From: Nodosilinea sp. PGN35 | GTDB lineage: Bacteria; Cyanobacteriota; Cyanobacteriia; Phormidesmidales; Phormidesmidaceae | Assembly: GCF_029109325.1 (NCBI RefSeq) | Contig: NZ_JAQKQJ010000011.1 | Location: 1 to 34,251 of the forward strand | Direction of reading: 5' to 3' | Length of the DNA stretch: 34,251 nt | In this document: positions 5,471 to 13,732 of the stretch, piece by piece | How the letters are laid out: each line of letters starts with the position of its first letter | Numbering within the stretch: position 1 is the stretch's first letter | The notes under the pieces: model-generated | Told to the model about the DNA's origin: nothing | Database searches by the model: none | What the model saw: the letters and a program-made list of their open reading frames with translations, nothing else | Translations under genes and position numbers: made by a program

Positions 5471-6148
5471 CTAGTTCTGCCAAGCTAAGATCTTTTGCAG
5501 TGCGGTATTGGCTTCGGATTGTGTCACCTTAGGCAGACGATTCTGAACATAGTCTTCAGAGATTCCCGTTTGATTGGCAAACTCCTCCTCAATGCCATCT
5601 AGCAACTGAGGATGGTTGTAGGTGACCTGCCAGTCGCGATCCCAAAAGATGCGATCAGCCAGCTCATCAATGCAGTTTTCCCATTCCAGCGAGTCCTCAC
5701 AGTCCACCTCAATGGGCAAAATGTCCTCCTCCTCCTCAAACTCAGCTTCTAAAACCTTGAGCATTCCCAAGGCGTTCAGAGTTTCCCAAATCAGTCTTCG
5801 CCAGTAAAACGGATCGTCATCCTGCTTAATACAGTCAGCGAAGGCAATTTCATCCTCCACCCGTTGGGTCAACCAGGCGAAAGGGAAATAGGCTGCCGCT
5901 TCTAGCACATTGGTGAGGGGTGGCACCAGCACCTCTGGCTTGAGTAACGCCTCCAGGCACCGATGCCACAACACCACCCGTTGCTCAAAGCTGGCGCTGT
6001 CGAAGATGCGATCTCCAGTGATAACCTCTACCTCGTCGAATTCAACCGCTTCCTGGCTGAACTCAACCGCCGCCTGGAGAATGTGCAGGTAAAACTTAGC
6101 CTCTGCCCCCTCCAGCACGCGCTTGCCAAAATTGGTGTTCCAGGCCAT
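5471..6148 (-). CDS. Unknown acidic 225-aa protein in the cargo position
   Basis: I do not recognise this protein. It is strongly acidic, with a run EFEEEEDILPIEVDCEDS around residues 137-154 and Trp/Tyr-rich segments (FYWRRLIWETLN, RIFWDRDWQVTYNHPQLL) in the middle. It has no signal peptide, membrane segment or known catalytic motif. The C-terminal part (EEFANQTGISEDYVQNRLPK) could be helical. The ATG is preceded by GAGGAG about 10 nt upstream. It sits 32 bp after the integrase gene on the same strand, so both may share a transcript, and faces the repressor tail to tail. This slot in satellites often holds accessory, defence or phage-interference genes, but no such function is shown here. 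Confidence 0.6.
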   Translation of the reverse strand: MAWNTNFGKRVLEGAEAKFYLHILQAAVEFSQEAVEFDEVEVITGDRIFDSASFEQRVVLWHRCLEALLKPEVLVPPLTNVLEAAAYFPFAWLTQRVEDEIAFADCIKQDDDPFYWRRLIWETLNALGMLKVLEAEFEEEEDILPIEVDCEDSLEWENCIDELADRIFWDRDWQVTYNHPQLLDGIEEEFANQTGISEDYVQNRLPKVTQSEANTALQKILAWQN

Positions 6149-6180
6149 GACAAAGAGCGCTCCTCGACAACTACCAACCC

Positions 6181-7344
6181 CTAAAAGAACGTGGGCACCT
6201 CGATCTGACTAATCAGGCCAGCATAGTGCTCCAACAGAACTTTAGGATCATGGCCGGTCAGCTTGGCCACCTCAATCACCGACATCCCCTTCGCCAGCAT
6301 GTGGCTAATGAACGTGTGTCGGGTGTTGTACTGGGTGCGATACAGCCCGTTTTCTTGAGTCATGCCGCACTTCTTCAAAATGCTTTGCCAGGCCCGGTTT
6401 AAGAAGTTCGTCGCATCAATCGGTTTGCCCTTGGGGCTGGGGAAGACCAGGGTATCGGGCTTGTAGTCTTCAGGGCGAATGGCTAATAACAGGTTCTGTA
6501 GGTCAACATTGCACGGGAAGAACCGAGCCCGATTCGTTTTGGTGGCTTTTCGCAGGCGAGCCGTGCCGGTGCCCTTACGCACCAGGGTTTCGTTAAACGT
6601 AATCCCGGTACAGTCGCGACGAATATGCTTCCACTGGAGGCCGATGGCCTCACTGGTTCTACAGCCCGTCATAAACAAGAACCGCACATAGTCGGTGTAG
6701 TGGGCGTAGTAGCGATCGTCGCGAAAGGTACCGATAATTTGCTTAATTTCCGCCTCGCTGAAGGGAGGTACTTTGATCGGCGGTACCGGGTGGCACATCT
6801 CCGTCAGCCCGGTAAACGGGTTTTCCCAACCTGCGTCCACCAGTTTATTCTGCTGCACCCAGTTGCCAAAGTCATTCAGGATGATTATCTGTTTCTTAAT
6901 GGTGGCAGGAGAAGCACTTTGCAGCATAAACGTGACGAACTCTTGGGCCTCCCGACGGCCAAGGATCTTGCGCCCGAAATTACGCACTTTCTTGGGAATC
7001 GGGTTGTACATGCTCACGATGGTGAAGGGGCTCTCTAGCCGCTGCCCCTTATCCTCCACAAACTCATCCCAGTGCTGCTTAAAGACATTGGTATAGCTCT
7101 GAGATGTCTCAGACCCAGCTGCAACCACTGGAAGTGGATCCTCCGGCTTGTATTTTTGCAACGTGGGGTCAAAATTGCCGCTCAGCATGTCTAACTCGAT
7201 CTGCTGAGCCTTTTGCGTTGCAACCCTGCGGTTGATAATGCTGTCTGGCAAGCCAACCGACAGGCAGTAGCGCTGGCTCCGGTGACTCCACCGCAACCGC
7301 AAGCGTTCGGAATAAACTTCGACTTTAACTTGTCCTTTAGCCAT
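6181..7344 (-). CDS. int: Tyrosine recombinase (integrase) of the element
   Basis: 387 aa. An N-terminal arm-binding-like region (residues about 5-60, with RLRLRWSHRSQRYCLSVGL) is followed by a core-binding domain (about 85-180) and the catalytic domain. Catalytic residues visible are Arg229 (TGCRTSEAIGLQW), a lysine near 267 (RKATKT), Arg342 (YNTRHTFISHML), His365 (LTGHDPKVLLEHY) and the nucleophile Tyr374. The first histidine of the usual HxxR box is Tyr339 here, a substitution tolerated in many integrases. The gene starts about 230 bp from the 3' end of tRNA-Gly, so that tRNA is the likely attachment site. Integrase catalyses integration and, with the AlpA/Xis-like protein, excision. Confidence 0.93.
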   Translation of the reverse strand: MAKGQVKVEVYSERLRLRWSHRSQRYCLSVGLPDSIINRRVATQKAQQIELDMLSGNFDPTLQKYKPEDPLPVVAAGSETSQSYTNVFKQHWDEFVEDKGQRLESPFTIVSMYNPIPKKVRNFGRKILGRREAQEFVTFMLQSASPATIKKQIIILNDFGNWVQQNKLVDAGWENPFTGLTEMCHPVPPIKVPPFSEAEIKQIIGTFRDDRYYAHYTDYVRFLFMTGCRTSEAIGLQWKHIRRDCTGITFNETLVRKGTGTARLRKATKTNRARFFPCNVDLQNLLLAIRPEDYKPDTLVFPSPKGKPIDATNFLNRAWQSILKKCGMTQENGLYRTQYNTRHTFISHMLAKGMSVIEVAKLTGHDPKVLLEHYAGLISQIEVPTFF

Positions 7345-7440
7345 AGTTCGGAGTGGGGGTAAAGTACATCGCCTGCACCCTTGCCGTCATCTACGGTTAT
7401 TCCAGACCCCATCAATCCGCTTTTCGTGCCCGGAGGTTTA

Positions 7441-7490
7441 TACCAATTTCGTACCAGTTTTTACCCCCAAACTGCCCCAAAGTGACCCAA
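7441..7490. repeat. Phased short repeats between int and tRNA-Gly (candidate integrase arm sites)
   Basis: TACCA, TACCA, ACCCC, CCCC and ACCC motifs each followed by an A- or T-rich step begin at 7441, 7452, 7463, 7475 and 7485, about one helical turn apart. This fits a set of arm-type integrase sites or a regulatory region of int; it is not proof of either. Confidence 0.35.
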
Positions 7491-7530
7491 CGTCAAGGCC
7501 ACTTTGCCAAAAAGTAATCAACACTTTGAT

Positions 7531-7569
7531 GGCTGAATCCCTTTCCGGGAGAGCGTTTGAGGCTGAATC
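7531..7569 (+). repeat. Direct repeat GGCTGAATC, 30 bp apart
   Basis: Copies at 7531-7539 and 7561-7569, the second 8 bp from the tRNA-Gly 3' end. The location suggests a binding site for integrase or excisionase near the crossover site. Confidence 0.35.
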
Positions 7570-7576
7570 TATTGAA

Positions 7577-7648
7577 AGCGGGTGATCGGACTCGAACCGA
7601 CGACATTCAGCTTGGGAAGCTGACGTTCTACCACTGAACTACACCCGC
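7577..7648 (-). tRNA. tRNA-Gly(CCC)
   Basis: A complete cloverleaf folds on the minus strand. The acceptor stem GCGGGTG/CACCCGC, D arm, anticodon stem TCAGC/GCTGA and T arm with TTCGAGT all pair. The 7-nt loop TTCCCAA gives anticodon CCC. The discriminator base is T, as is usual for bacterial tRNA-Gly, and CCA is not encoded. The integrase lies beyond its 3' end, making this the probable attachment gene; no second copy of its 3' part is visible in the first 7 kb. Confidence 0.93.
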
Positions 7649-7722
7649 AGCAGAAATTTTGAATTAGGATTGCAGCCCGAACTTAAAACTCAACATTCAA
7701 AATTTGCTCTCTCATTATAGGG

Positions 7723-10700
7723 CTATTTGCTCAAGGTATATTCCTTCGGCGAAGTTTCTGAGGCAGAGGGTGGGGTGGGGCCGTCGTCGTGGCCCCGGAA
7801 GCGGGCAAACAGCTTGGCGATCGCCCCATTTAGCCCATCAATGTAGGTAAACAGCACCGGCACCACCACCAGGGTGAGCAGGGTCGAGGTGGTAAAGCCG
7901 CCGATCACCGCGATCGCCATCGGGCTGCGCGTCTCGCCGCCGGCCCCCAGTTCCAGAGCAATGGGCACCATCCCCGCCATCGTCGAGATCGAAGTCATCA
8001 AAATCGGGCGCAGGCGAGTTACCCCGGCTTCCATTACCGCCAACCGGCGGGTCTTGCCCTCCTTCAGGGCGATCAGGGCGTAGTCCACCAGCAAAATCGC
8101 GTTTTTGGTCACCAAGCCCATCAGCAGCACAATACCGATCAGGGCAAACAGACCCAGAGGCTTTTGGGTAATCAGCAACGCCATCAGCGCCCCGCCCACC
8201 GACAAAGGCAGCGCCGCCATCACCGCCACCGGGTAGATAAAGCTGTTGTACAGCAGCACCAGCACCGCAAAGATCATCAGCACCGCCGTGGCCAGGGCCA
8301 AAGCAAAGCGGCTAAAGATATCGCGCATAATCTCGGCGTCGCCCGCTGGCTGCTGGGTGACGCTGGCGGGCAGGTTTTGCATGGTGGGCAGTTCGTCCAC
8401 CATCGCCAGCCCCTGGCCCAGGGTAATGCCCGCCAGGTTGCCGCCAATGGTGACCTGGCGCGATCGATCAAAGCGATTGATCTGGGCCGGGCCGCTGCCA
8501 AAGCGCACATCGGCTACCGCCGCTAGGGGCACCAGCCCACCGTTTTGGCTAGGCACCCGCAGGGTTTGCAGTAGCCCTGGGTCATCGCGGAAGGCGGGGT
8601 CGATCTGCACACGAATGGGGATCTGGCGATCGCCCAGGTTGAAGTCCGCCAGGTTGGCATCGGTGTCGCCCAGGGTGGCCAGGGAGGCAGTGGCAGCGAT
8701 CGCCTGTACCGTCACCCCCAGATCCGCCGCTCGTTCGACATCGGGAAAGATCTGCACCTCGGGCCGCACCAGGCTGGCGCTAGAGCTGACATCCACCAAC
8801 CCCGACACACCGCGCATCTCCCGGGTGAGGGCATCGGAAACCTCCCGCAGGGCGATGGGGTCGTCACTCTTGAGCACGACGCTGAGGTCTTTGCCCTCCC
8901 CCGAAGCGCCACTGCTCTGAAAGGTAATGCGGGCACCGGGTACCTGCTGAAAAATATCGCGGGCCTGCTGTTCAAACTGGGTCTGAGACAGATCGCGATC
9001 GCTCCTGGCCACCAGACGGGCATAGACCGTAGCCTGGTTGACACCATCCTCGCCCCCCTCGGTGGTCAGCACCGTAGACACCGCCGGCTGAGCCAGCAGT
9101 TGCTCGCTCAGCTGAGTCGTAACCCGCCGGGTATCGGCCAAAGTCGCCCCCGGCGGCAGCTCCACCGAGATGGTAGACAGGCCCGAATCGCTGCTGTCGA
9201 AGAGATTGGTGGGAATATAGGGCACCAGTCCCAGACTGGCGACAAAAAACACCAGGGCCAGGGCAATGGTGACGCCCCGGTGGCGCAGCGCCCCGTTCAG
9301 CAGAGCGCGGTAGGGGCCACGGCGTGGGGCTCTGCCATGGCGGGTGTCGCTCACCGCCCCACCCCCGCCGTTAGCGGACCCGCCCGTCGCCACGGGCTTA
9401 CCCTTCAGCAGGTAGGCCGCCATCATCGGCGTCACCAGGCGGGCCACAATGGTTGAAAAGACCGTCGCCGTCACCACCGTCAACCCAAAGGGCTGAAAGA
9501 ACTGCCCCGGCACCCCTCCCATAAAGGCCACCGGCAGAAACACCGCCACAATGGTCGCGGTAGTGGTCACTACCGCCAGCCCCACCTCGGCGGTCGAGTC
9601 CAGCGCCGCCTGAAACGGGCGCTTGCCCATAGCCATATGGCGCTCTACGTTCTCAATTTCCACAATCGCATCGTCCACCAGGTTGCCCACCGCCAGGGTC
9701 AGGGCCAGCAGGGTCATGCTGTTGAGGGTGTAGTCAAACCAGTTCAGCACCAAAAAGGTGGGAATAATCGACAGGGGGAGGGCCGTGGCCGTCACCAGAG
9801 TGGCCCGCCAGTCGCGCAAAAACACCCCCACCACCACCACCGCCAGTACACAGCCCAAAATCAGCGCGTCAATCGACGCCTGGTACGAGTCGCGAATTTC
9901 CGTAGCGCGGGTGAAGATCAGCTCAATATTGATGTCTTCGGGCAGAGTCTCATTCAGCCTTGCCACCGCCGCCTGCACCCCCTCCTCCACCGACACCAGA
10001 ATGCTGCCGGTGCTGCGGAAAATCTGAAAAGCCACCACCGGCTGATTGCCCAGCTGGGCCGACTGCCGCGCCTCTCTAAAGCCGCTCTCGACGGTGCCAA
10101 GGCTAGTCAGGGGCACCGTTGTGCCGCTGGGCAGGGTAATGCGGGCCGCCTGAAACGCCTCCACGGTGGGGGCACTGCCCAGGGTGCGAAAGCTCTGCTC
10201 TTGGCCGCCCAGGGTGGCTCGCCCGCTGGGCAGGTTGATGTTTAAAGCGCGAATTTGATCGTTGACCTGGGTGGCGGTAATGCCCAGGGCATCGAGCCGT
10301 TCGGGGTCGAGGTCAACGCGAATTTCGGGATCCACACCGCCGACGCGATCTACTCGTGCCACCCCCTCAACGGTGAGAATCTCCTGGCTGATGGTGCGAT
10401 CGACCAGGTCGCTGAGTTCTTCTACAGAGCGCTGGGCAGAATTCACCGCGTAGGTCATGATCACCCCGCCGCCAAACTCCAGCCGCCGAATCACCGGCTC
10501 CTGAATATTGCCCGGCAGATCCTGGCGAATCCGGGTCACCGCATCGCGCACGTCATTGGTGGCGCGATCGACATCGGTACCCAGCAAAAACGAAATCACC
10601 GTATTGGAAGCCCCATCCCTCACGGTAGAGCGGATCTCGTCGATGTCCCCTAACCCGGCCACAGCGTCCTCGATGGGTTTGGTCACCTGGGTCTCCAGCT

Positions 10701-10872
10701 CCTCCGGCCCCGCCCCAGTCTGGGTGACGGTGACGGTAATCGCCGGAAATTCAATATTGGGGTTCTCGTCAATGCCCAACTGCCCAAAGGCGACCAGTCC
10801 CCCCAGGGTGAGCACCAGGAAGAGGACGATGACGGGAATCGGGCGACGGATAGACCAGCCGGAGAGGTTCAT
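7723..10872 (-). CDS. RND-family multidrug/metabolite efflux pump, inner-membrane subunit
   Basis: 1049 aa, the normal length for AcrB/MexB-type (HAE1) transporters. It exports drugs or metabolites from periplasm and membrane in exchange for protons. The first membrane helix is at about 11-32, followed by a large periplasmic porter domain (33-335). Helices 2-6 follow, with GNLVDDAIVEIEN containing the proton-relay pair Asp400-Asp401, then the second porter half and helices 7-12. GQFFQPFGLTVVTATVFSTI is also family-like. An insert rich in Gly/Ser/Arg (about 495-520) links the halves. It lies downstream of the adaptor gene on the same strand, separated by 292 bp holding a MITE-like element. No TolC-type gene is nearby. 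Substrate is not predictable. Confidence 0.95.
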   Translation of the reverse strand: MNLSGWSIRRPIPVIVLFLVLTLGGLVAFGQLGIDENPNIEFPAITVTVTQTGAGPEELETQVTKPIEDAVAGLGDIDEIRSTVRDGASNTVISFLLGTDVDRATNDVRDAVTRIRQDLPGNIQEPVIRRLEFGGGVIMTYAVNSAQRSVEELSDLVDRTISQEILTVEGVARVDRVGGVDPEIRVDLDPERLDALGITATQVNDQIRALNINLPSGRATLGGQEQSFRTLGSAPTVEAFQAARITLPSGTTVPLTSLGTVESGFREARQSAQLGNQPVVAFQIFRSTGSILVSVEEGVQAAVARLNETLPEDINIELIFTRATEIRDSYQASIDALILGCVLAVVVVGVFLRDWRATLVTATALPLSIIPTFLVLNWFDYTLNSMTLLALTLAVGNLVDDAIVEIENVERHMAMGKRPFQAALDSTAEVGLAVVTTTATIVAVFLPVAFMGGVPGQFFQPFGLTVVTATVFSTIVARLVTPMMAAYLLKGKPVATGGSANGGGGAVSDTRHGRAPRRGPYRALLNGALRHRGVTIALALVFFVASLGLVPYIPTNLFDSSDSGLSTISVELPPGATLADTRRVTTQLSEQLLAQPAVSTVLTTEGGEDGVNQATVYARLVARSDRDLSQTQFEQQARDIFQQVPGARITFQSSGASGEGKDLSVVLKSDDPIALREVSDALTREMRGVSGLVDVSSSASLVRPEVQIFPDVERAADLGVTVQAIAATASLATLGDTDANLADFNLGDRQIPIRVQIDPAFRDDPGLLQTLRVPSQNGGLVPLAAVADVRFGSGPAQINRFDRSRQVTIGGNLAGITLGQGLAMVDELPTMQNLPASVTQQPAGDAEIMRDIFSRFALALATAVLMIFAVLVLLYNSFIYPVAVMAALPLSVGGALMALLITQKPLGLFALIGIVLLMGLVTKNAILLVDYALIALKEGKTRRLAVMEAGVTRLRPILMTSISTMAGMVPIALELGAGGETRSPMAIAVIGGFTTSTLLTLVVVPVLFTYIDGLNGAIAKLFARFRGHDDGPTPPSASETSPKEYTLSK

Positions 10873-10958
10873 GGAGGGAGGGGTAGTTGGGTGGGCGAGT
10901 GAGGGGTGTGCGGGTGGATGGGTAGGGGTAACGGGTGAAGAGGTTAAGGGTGGGAGAG

Positions 10959-11127
10959 TTCGTAGGGTGCATTAGGCCCGAGGTTAATCGATGCTCCGAG
11001 CAATGACCCTGGAACTGGCCGTAATGCACCGCTGCGAGCAGGTAGGGCATAGGTAGGCGGTGCATTGGCGGGCAGGGGTTAAAAGGGATTAAGCAGGGGT
11101 AACGGGCCGCCGAATGCACCCTACGAA
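10959..11127. mobile_element. 169-bp MITE-like element between adaptor and pump genes
   Basis: Perfect 15-bp terminal inverted repeats TTCGTAGGGTGCATT (10959-10973) and AATGCACCCTACGAA (11113-11127) bound a non-coding segment. It also holds an inner inverted pair (TAATGCACCG near 11021, CGGTGCATTG near 11057). No transposase is encoded. The CACCCTACGA end recurs at 34068-34077. No clear target-site duplication is visible. Flanks contain a further inverted pair, GGGTGGATGGG (about 10914) and CCCATCCACCC (about 11130). Confidence 0.65.
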
Positions 11128-11164
11128 TCCCATCCACCCATCCACCCCCTCACCCTTCACCCGA

Positions 11165-12478
11165 TCACCCCTCCACCACCCTCACCACATCGCCGTCCTG
11201 CAAGAACCCGACGCCAGAGGTGACCACCTGTTCCCCGGATTGCAGTCCCTGGAGCACTTCGACTCGGGCGGCCTCGTCGCCGCTGGCGGCAATCCGGTTG
11301 CCCAGATCCACCGTGCGGGCTTCGACCACGTCACCCTCGGTCAGCACAAACACCTGGGTGGTGCCGTCGGGCTGGGGCTGGAGGGCAACAGCCGGAATTG
11401 TCAGCCCCTGACGGGAGCCGGTGGTAACCTCACCGCGCAGAAAAATGCCCGGCCGCACCAGGTCGCTGGGAGGCAGTGTCACATTGACGATCGCCACCCG
11501 CGTCGCCGCATCCACCACCGGGTCGATGGACTGCACCGTGCCCTGGAGCCTCAGGCGGCTGTCGGCACTGGAGGTGACAGTGACCGGGGCACCGATCGCC
11601 ACTCGGTCAAGCTGGGCCTGGGGCACCTCGGCGGCCAGTTCTAGCTGATTGTTCTCAATCAGCGTGACAATGGGGCTGCCTGGGGCTGAGACATCGCCTA
11701 CGGTGGCCAGGCGTTCAGCCACCGTGCCCGCGACGGGGGCGCGCACGGTGGTCTGGGTGAGCTGGGTTTGCAGACGGTCGATAACGGCCTGCTGCGATCG
11801 CACCCCCGCCTCGGCGCTCTCTACCTCCGCCCGCGAGAGGCGGATCGACTCCTGGGCGGTGGTGGCCTGGGTTTGCAAGCTGCCCAGCTCCTGCTGGCTA
11901 ATGGCACCGCGATCGGCCAGGGTTTGGTTGCGGGCCAGGGTGGCCTGGGCCTCAGCCAGGGTAGCCTGGGCCTGACCCAGCGCCGCCCGCCTTTGGGTCA
12001 CCTGGGCCTGGGATACCGACAGCTGGGCCTGGGCCTGGCGCAGATCGGCCTGGAGGGTAGCGTCGTCGAGGGTGGCGATCGCCTGCCCCGCCGCCACCGC
12101 ATCGCCCTCGCGCACTAAAATCTGGCGAATCTGCAAACCGCTGGCCTGGGGAGCGATCGTCAACAGGTCAGTCGCCTGCACGCTGCCGTTAATGGTCAGG
12201 GTGTCGGCCACGGTCGCTGGGATGACAGGGGCCACCGTCACCGTCTGGGTCGCCACCGCCGGGGGCGCTTCAGCCTGGTCAGACGGAGCGGTTTCGCGCC
12301 CGCCCAACAGCTGGGTACCCGCCAGGGTGAGCAGCACCCCGGCCCCCAGCCCCAGCAGCACCCCCGACCAGCGGCGGCGGGGCTCGCGGCCAGCGGGGGC
12401 CTCGCTATAGTGAGTCATATCTTTCTCAACCGGTGAACCAGCCGCCTCCAGAGGGTCGGAGAAATAGACATTTGACAC
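11165..12478 (-). CDS. RND periplasmic adaptor (membrane fusion protein, HlyD/AcrA type)
   Basis: 437 aa from GTG. Residues about 36-58 form a membrane anchor (WSGVLLGLGAGVLLTLAGTQ) after a short cytoplasmic arginine-rich stretch. The lipoyl half-motifs lie at ISGLQIRQ-like 110-140 (VREGDAVAAGQAIATLDD) and about 240-270 (VRAPVAGTVAERLATVGDVS), flanking an Ala/Gln-rich coiled-coil hairpin (about 140-240) that would contact the outer-membrane channel. Beta-barrel and membrane-proximal domains follow. It bridges the downstream RND pump to a TolC-like channel. An alternative ATG at 12418 (residue 21) has GAGAAAG upstream and is equally plausible as the true start. It is divergent from the HD-domain gene across a 209-bp spacer that must hold both promoters. 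Confidence 0.92.
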   Translation of the reverse strand: MSNVYFSDPLEAAGSPVEKDMTHYSEAPAGREPRRRWSGVLLGLGAGVLLTLAGTQLLGGRETAPSDQAEAPPAVATQTVTVAPVIPATVADTLTINGSVQATDLLTIAPQASGLQIRQILVREGDAVAAGQAIATLDDATLQADLRQAQAQLSVSQAQVTQRRAALGQAQATLAEAQATLARNQTLADRGAISQQELGSLQTQATTAQESIRLSRAEVESAEAGVRSQQAVIDRLQTQLTQTTVRAPVAGTVAERLATVGDVSAPGSPIVTLIENNQLELAAEVPQAQLDRVAIGAPVTVTSSADSRLRLQGTVQSIDPVVDAATRVAIVNVTLPPSDLVRPGIFLRGEVTTGSRQGLTIPAVALQPQPDGTTQVFVLTEGDVVEARTVDLGNRIAASGDEAARVEVLQGLQSGEQVVTSGVGFLQDGDVVRVVEG

Positions 12479-12762
12479 AGGAACACCCTCAAGGACTAAC
12501 GGCTCGATAGATTACGAAATGTTTATTTTTCCATTATGGCTCAAAGCTTGGCATCCTTGGGATCGCTTGTTTTATCAAGGAAATTGCCCTATAACCCAGC
12601 CCTAGGCGACTAAACTCATCATTTTTACTGACTCGTATCACACCCTCAAACGGGGAAGGTTTGGTCTAATAGCAAAATATCCACCGCGTGAGCCTCGATA
12701 CCTCAATCGTCACTGCTCTTCTCACGCTAGCGGCTCGATTTCCAAAAAGGCAGGTCTTGGGA

Positions 12763-13611
12763 ATGTTTAACGCCACCGAAATCCTCATCAGTGACTTTGT
12801 AGATAAGCTGCGGGTCGGCTACCACCGCACCTACGGCGGTCAAAACCCCGACTACGAAGACATCATCGCCTGGGCGGGCAGCATGGCGCTGGAAAATATT
12901 GCCAATAGCGACGCGCTCTACCACAACGTCGAGCACACCGTGCTGGTAGCCCTGGTGGGCCAGGAGATTCTGCGGGGCAAACACATCCGCGAGGGCGGCG
13001 TCACCTGCAAAGACTGGATGCACTTCATTATTTCCCTGGTCTGCCACGACATTGGCTACGTTAAAGGGGTCTGCCGCAACGACCAAGACCGCAACCACCT
13101 CTACTCCACCGGCCAGGGAGACGAAATGGTGATGCTACAACCCGGTGCCTCTGACGCCTCCCTCACGCCCTACCACGTCGACCGAGGCAAGCGCTTCATC
13201 GAAGAACGCTTTGGCGGCAACCCGGTGATCGAGGCCGAGGCCATCAAGCGCAACATCGAGCTCACCCGCTTTCCGGTGCCCAAAGAAGAAGACCACCAAG
13301 ACACCCAGCACTTCCCTGGGCTGGTGCGGGCAGCCGACCTGATTGGCCAGCTCAGCGACCCCCGCTACCTGAAGAAAATTGGAGCCCTCTACTACGAGTT
13401 TGAAGAAACCGGTCAAAACAAATACCTCAACTACGCGCACCCTGGCGATCTGCGGGCCAATTATCCCAAGTTCTACTGGAATGTGGTGCATCCCTACATC
13501 CAGGACGGGCTGCGTTATTTGTCGCTCACCCAAGAAGGCAAGCAAATAATTGCTAACCTCTATTCAAATGTGTTTATGGTGGAGAACGAGCAAACCGTAA
13601 TCCATACTTAG
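12763..13611 (+). CDS. HD-domain phosphohydrolase resembling cyclic-nucleotide phosphodiesterases
   Basis: 282 aa from the ATG at 12763; a GTG at 12688 would add 25 residues but lacks a ribosome-binding site, and the added part is not domain-like. The metal-binding motifs YHNVEHT (about residues 63-69) and CHDIGYVKGVCRND (about 98-111) resemble the YHNxxH and HDxxHxGxxN signatures of class I cyclic-nucleotide phosphodiesterases more than those of HD-GYP or RelA/SpoT enzymes. VRAADLIGQLSDPRYL (about 205-220) supplies the later conserved Asp. Cyanobacteria commonly encode this as a stand-alone metal-dependent phosphohydrolase. The substrate is unknown; cyclic nucleotides or phosphoesters are possible. 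It is not obviously in an operon with its neighbours. Confidence 0.85.
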   Translation: MFNATEILISDFVDKLRVGYHRTYGGQNPDYEDIIAWAGSMALENIANSDALYHNVEHTVLVALVGQEILRGKHIREGGVTCKDWMHFIISLVCHDIGYVKGVCRNDQDRNHLYSTGQGDEMVMLQPGASDASLTPYHVDRGKRFIEERFGGNPVIEAEAIKRNIELTRFPVPKEEDHQDTQHFPGLVRAADLIGQLSDPRYLKKIGALYYEFEETGQNKYLNYAHPGDLRANYPKFYWNVVHPYIQDGLRYLSLTQEGKQIIANLYSNVFMVENEQTVIHT

Positions 13612-13688
13612 GGTATCGGGTGTCGGGTGTTGGGTTAACGGCCAACGGTTAATGCGTCAGAGTGTGCCGAAACCTGAAGCCCCAAACC

Positions 13689-13730
13689 CGCTAACCGTTT
13701 CCCGCTAACCGTTCCCCGCTAACCGTACCC
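13689..13730 (+). repeat. Three tandem 14-bp repeats abutting the ABC permease start codon
   Basis: CGCTAACCGTTTCC, CGCTAACCGTTCCC and CGCTAACCGTACCC run head to tail and end 2 bp before the ATG at 13733, taking the place of a normal ribosome-binding site. Related TAACGG/CCGTTA pieces occur just upstream (13634-13655). Confidence 0.8.
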
Positions 13731-13732
13731 CT

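Noticed and set aside
1..6000. Second copy of the tRNA-Gly 3' end as left attachment site
   Set aside because: I looked for the T-loop and acceptor sequence of the tRNA on the plus strand and saw no convincing copy; the left end is left undefined.
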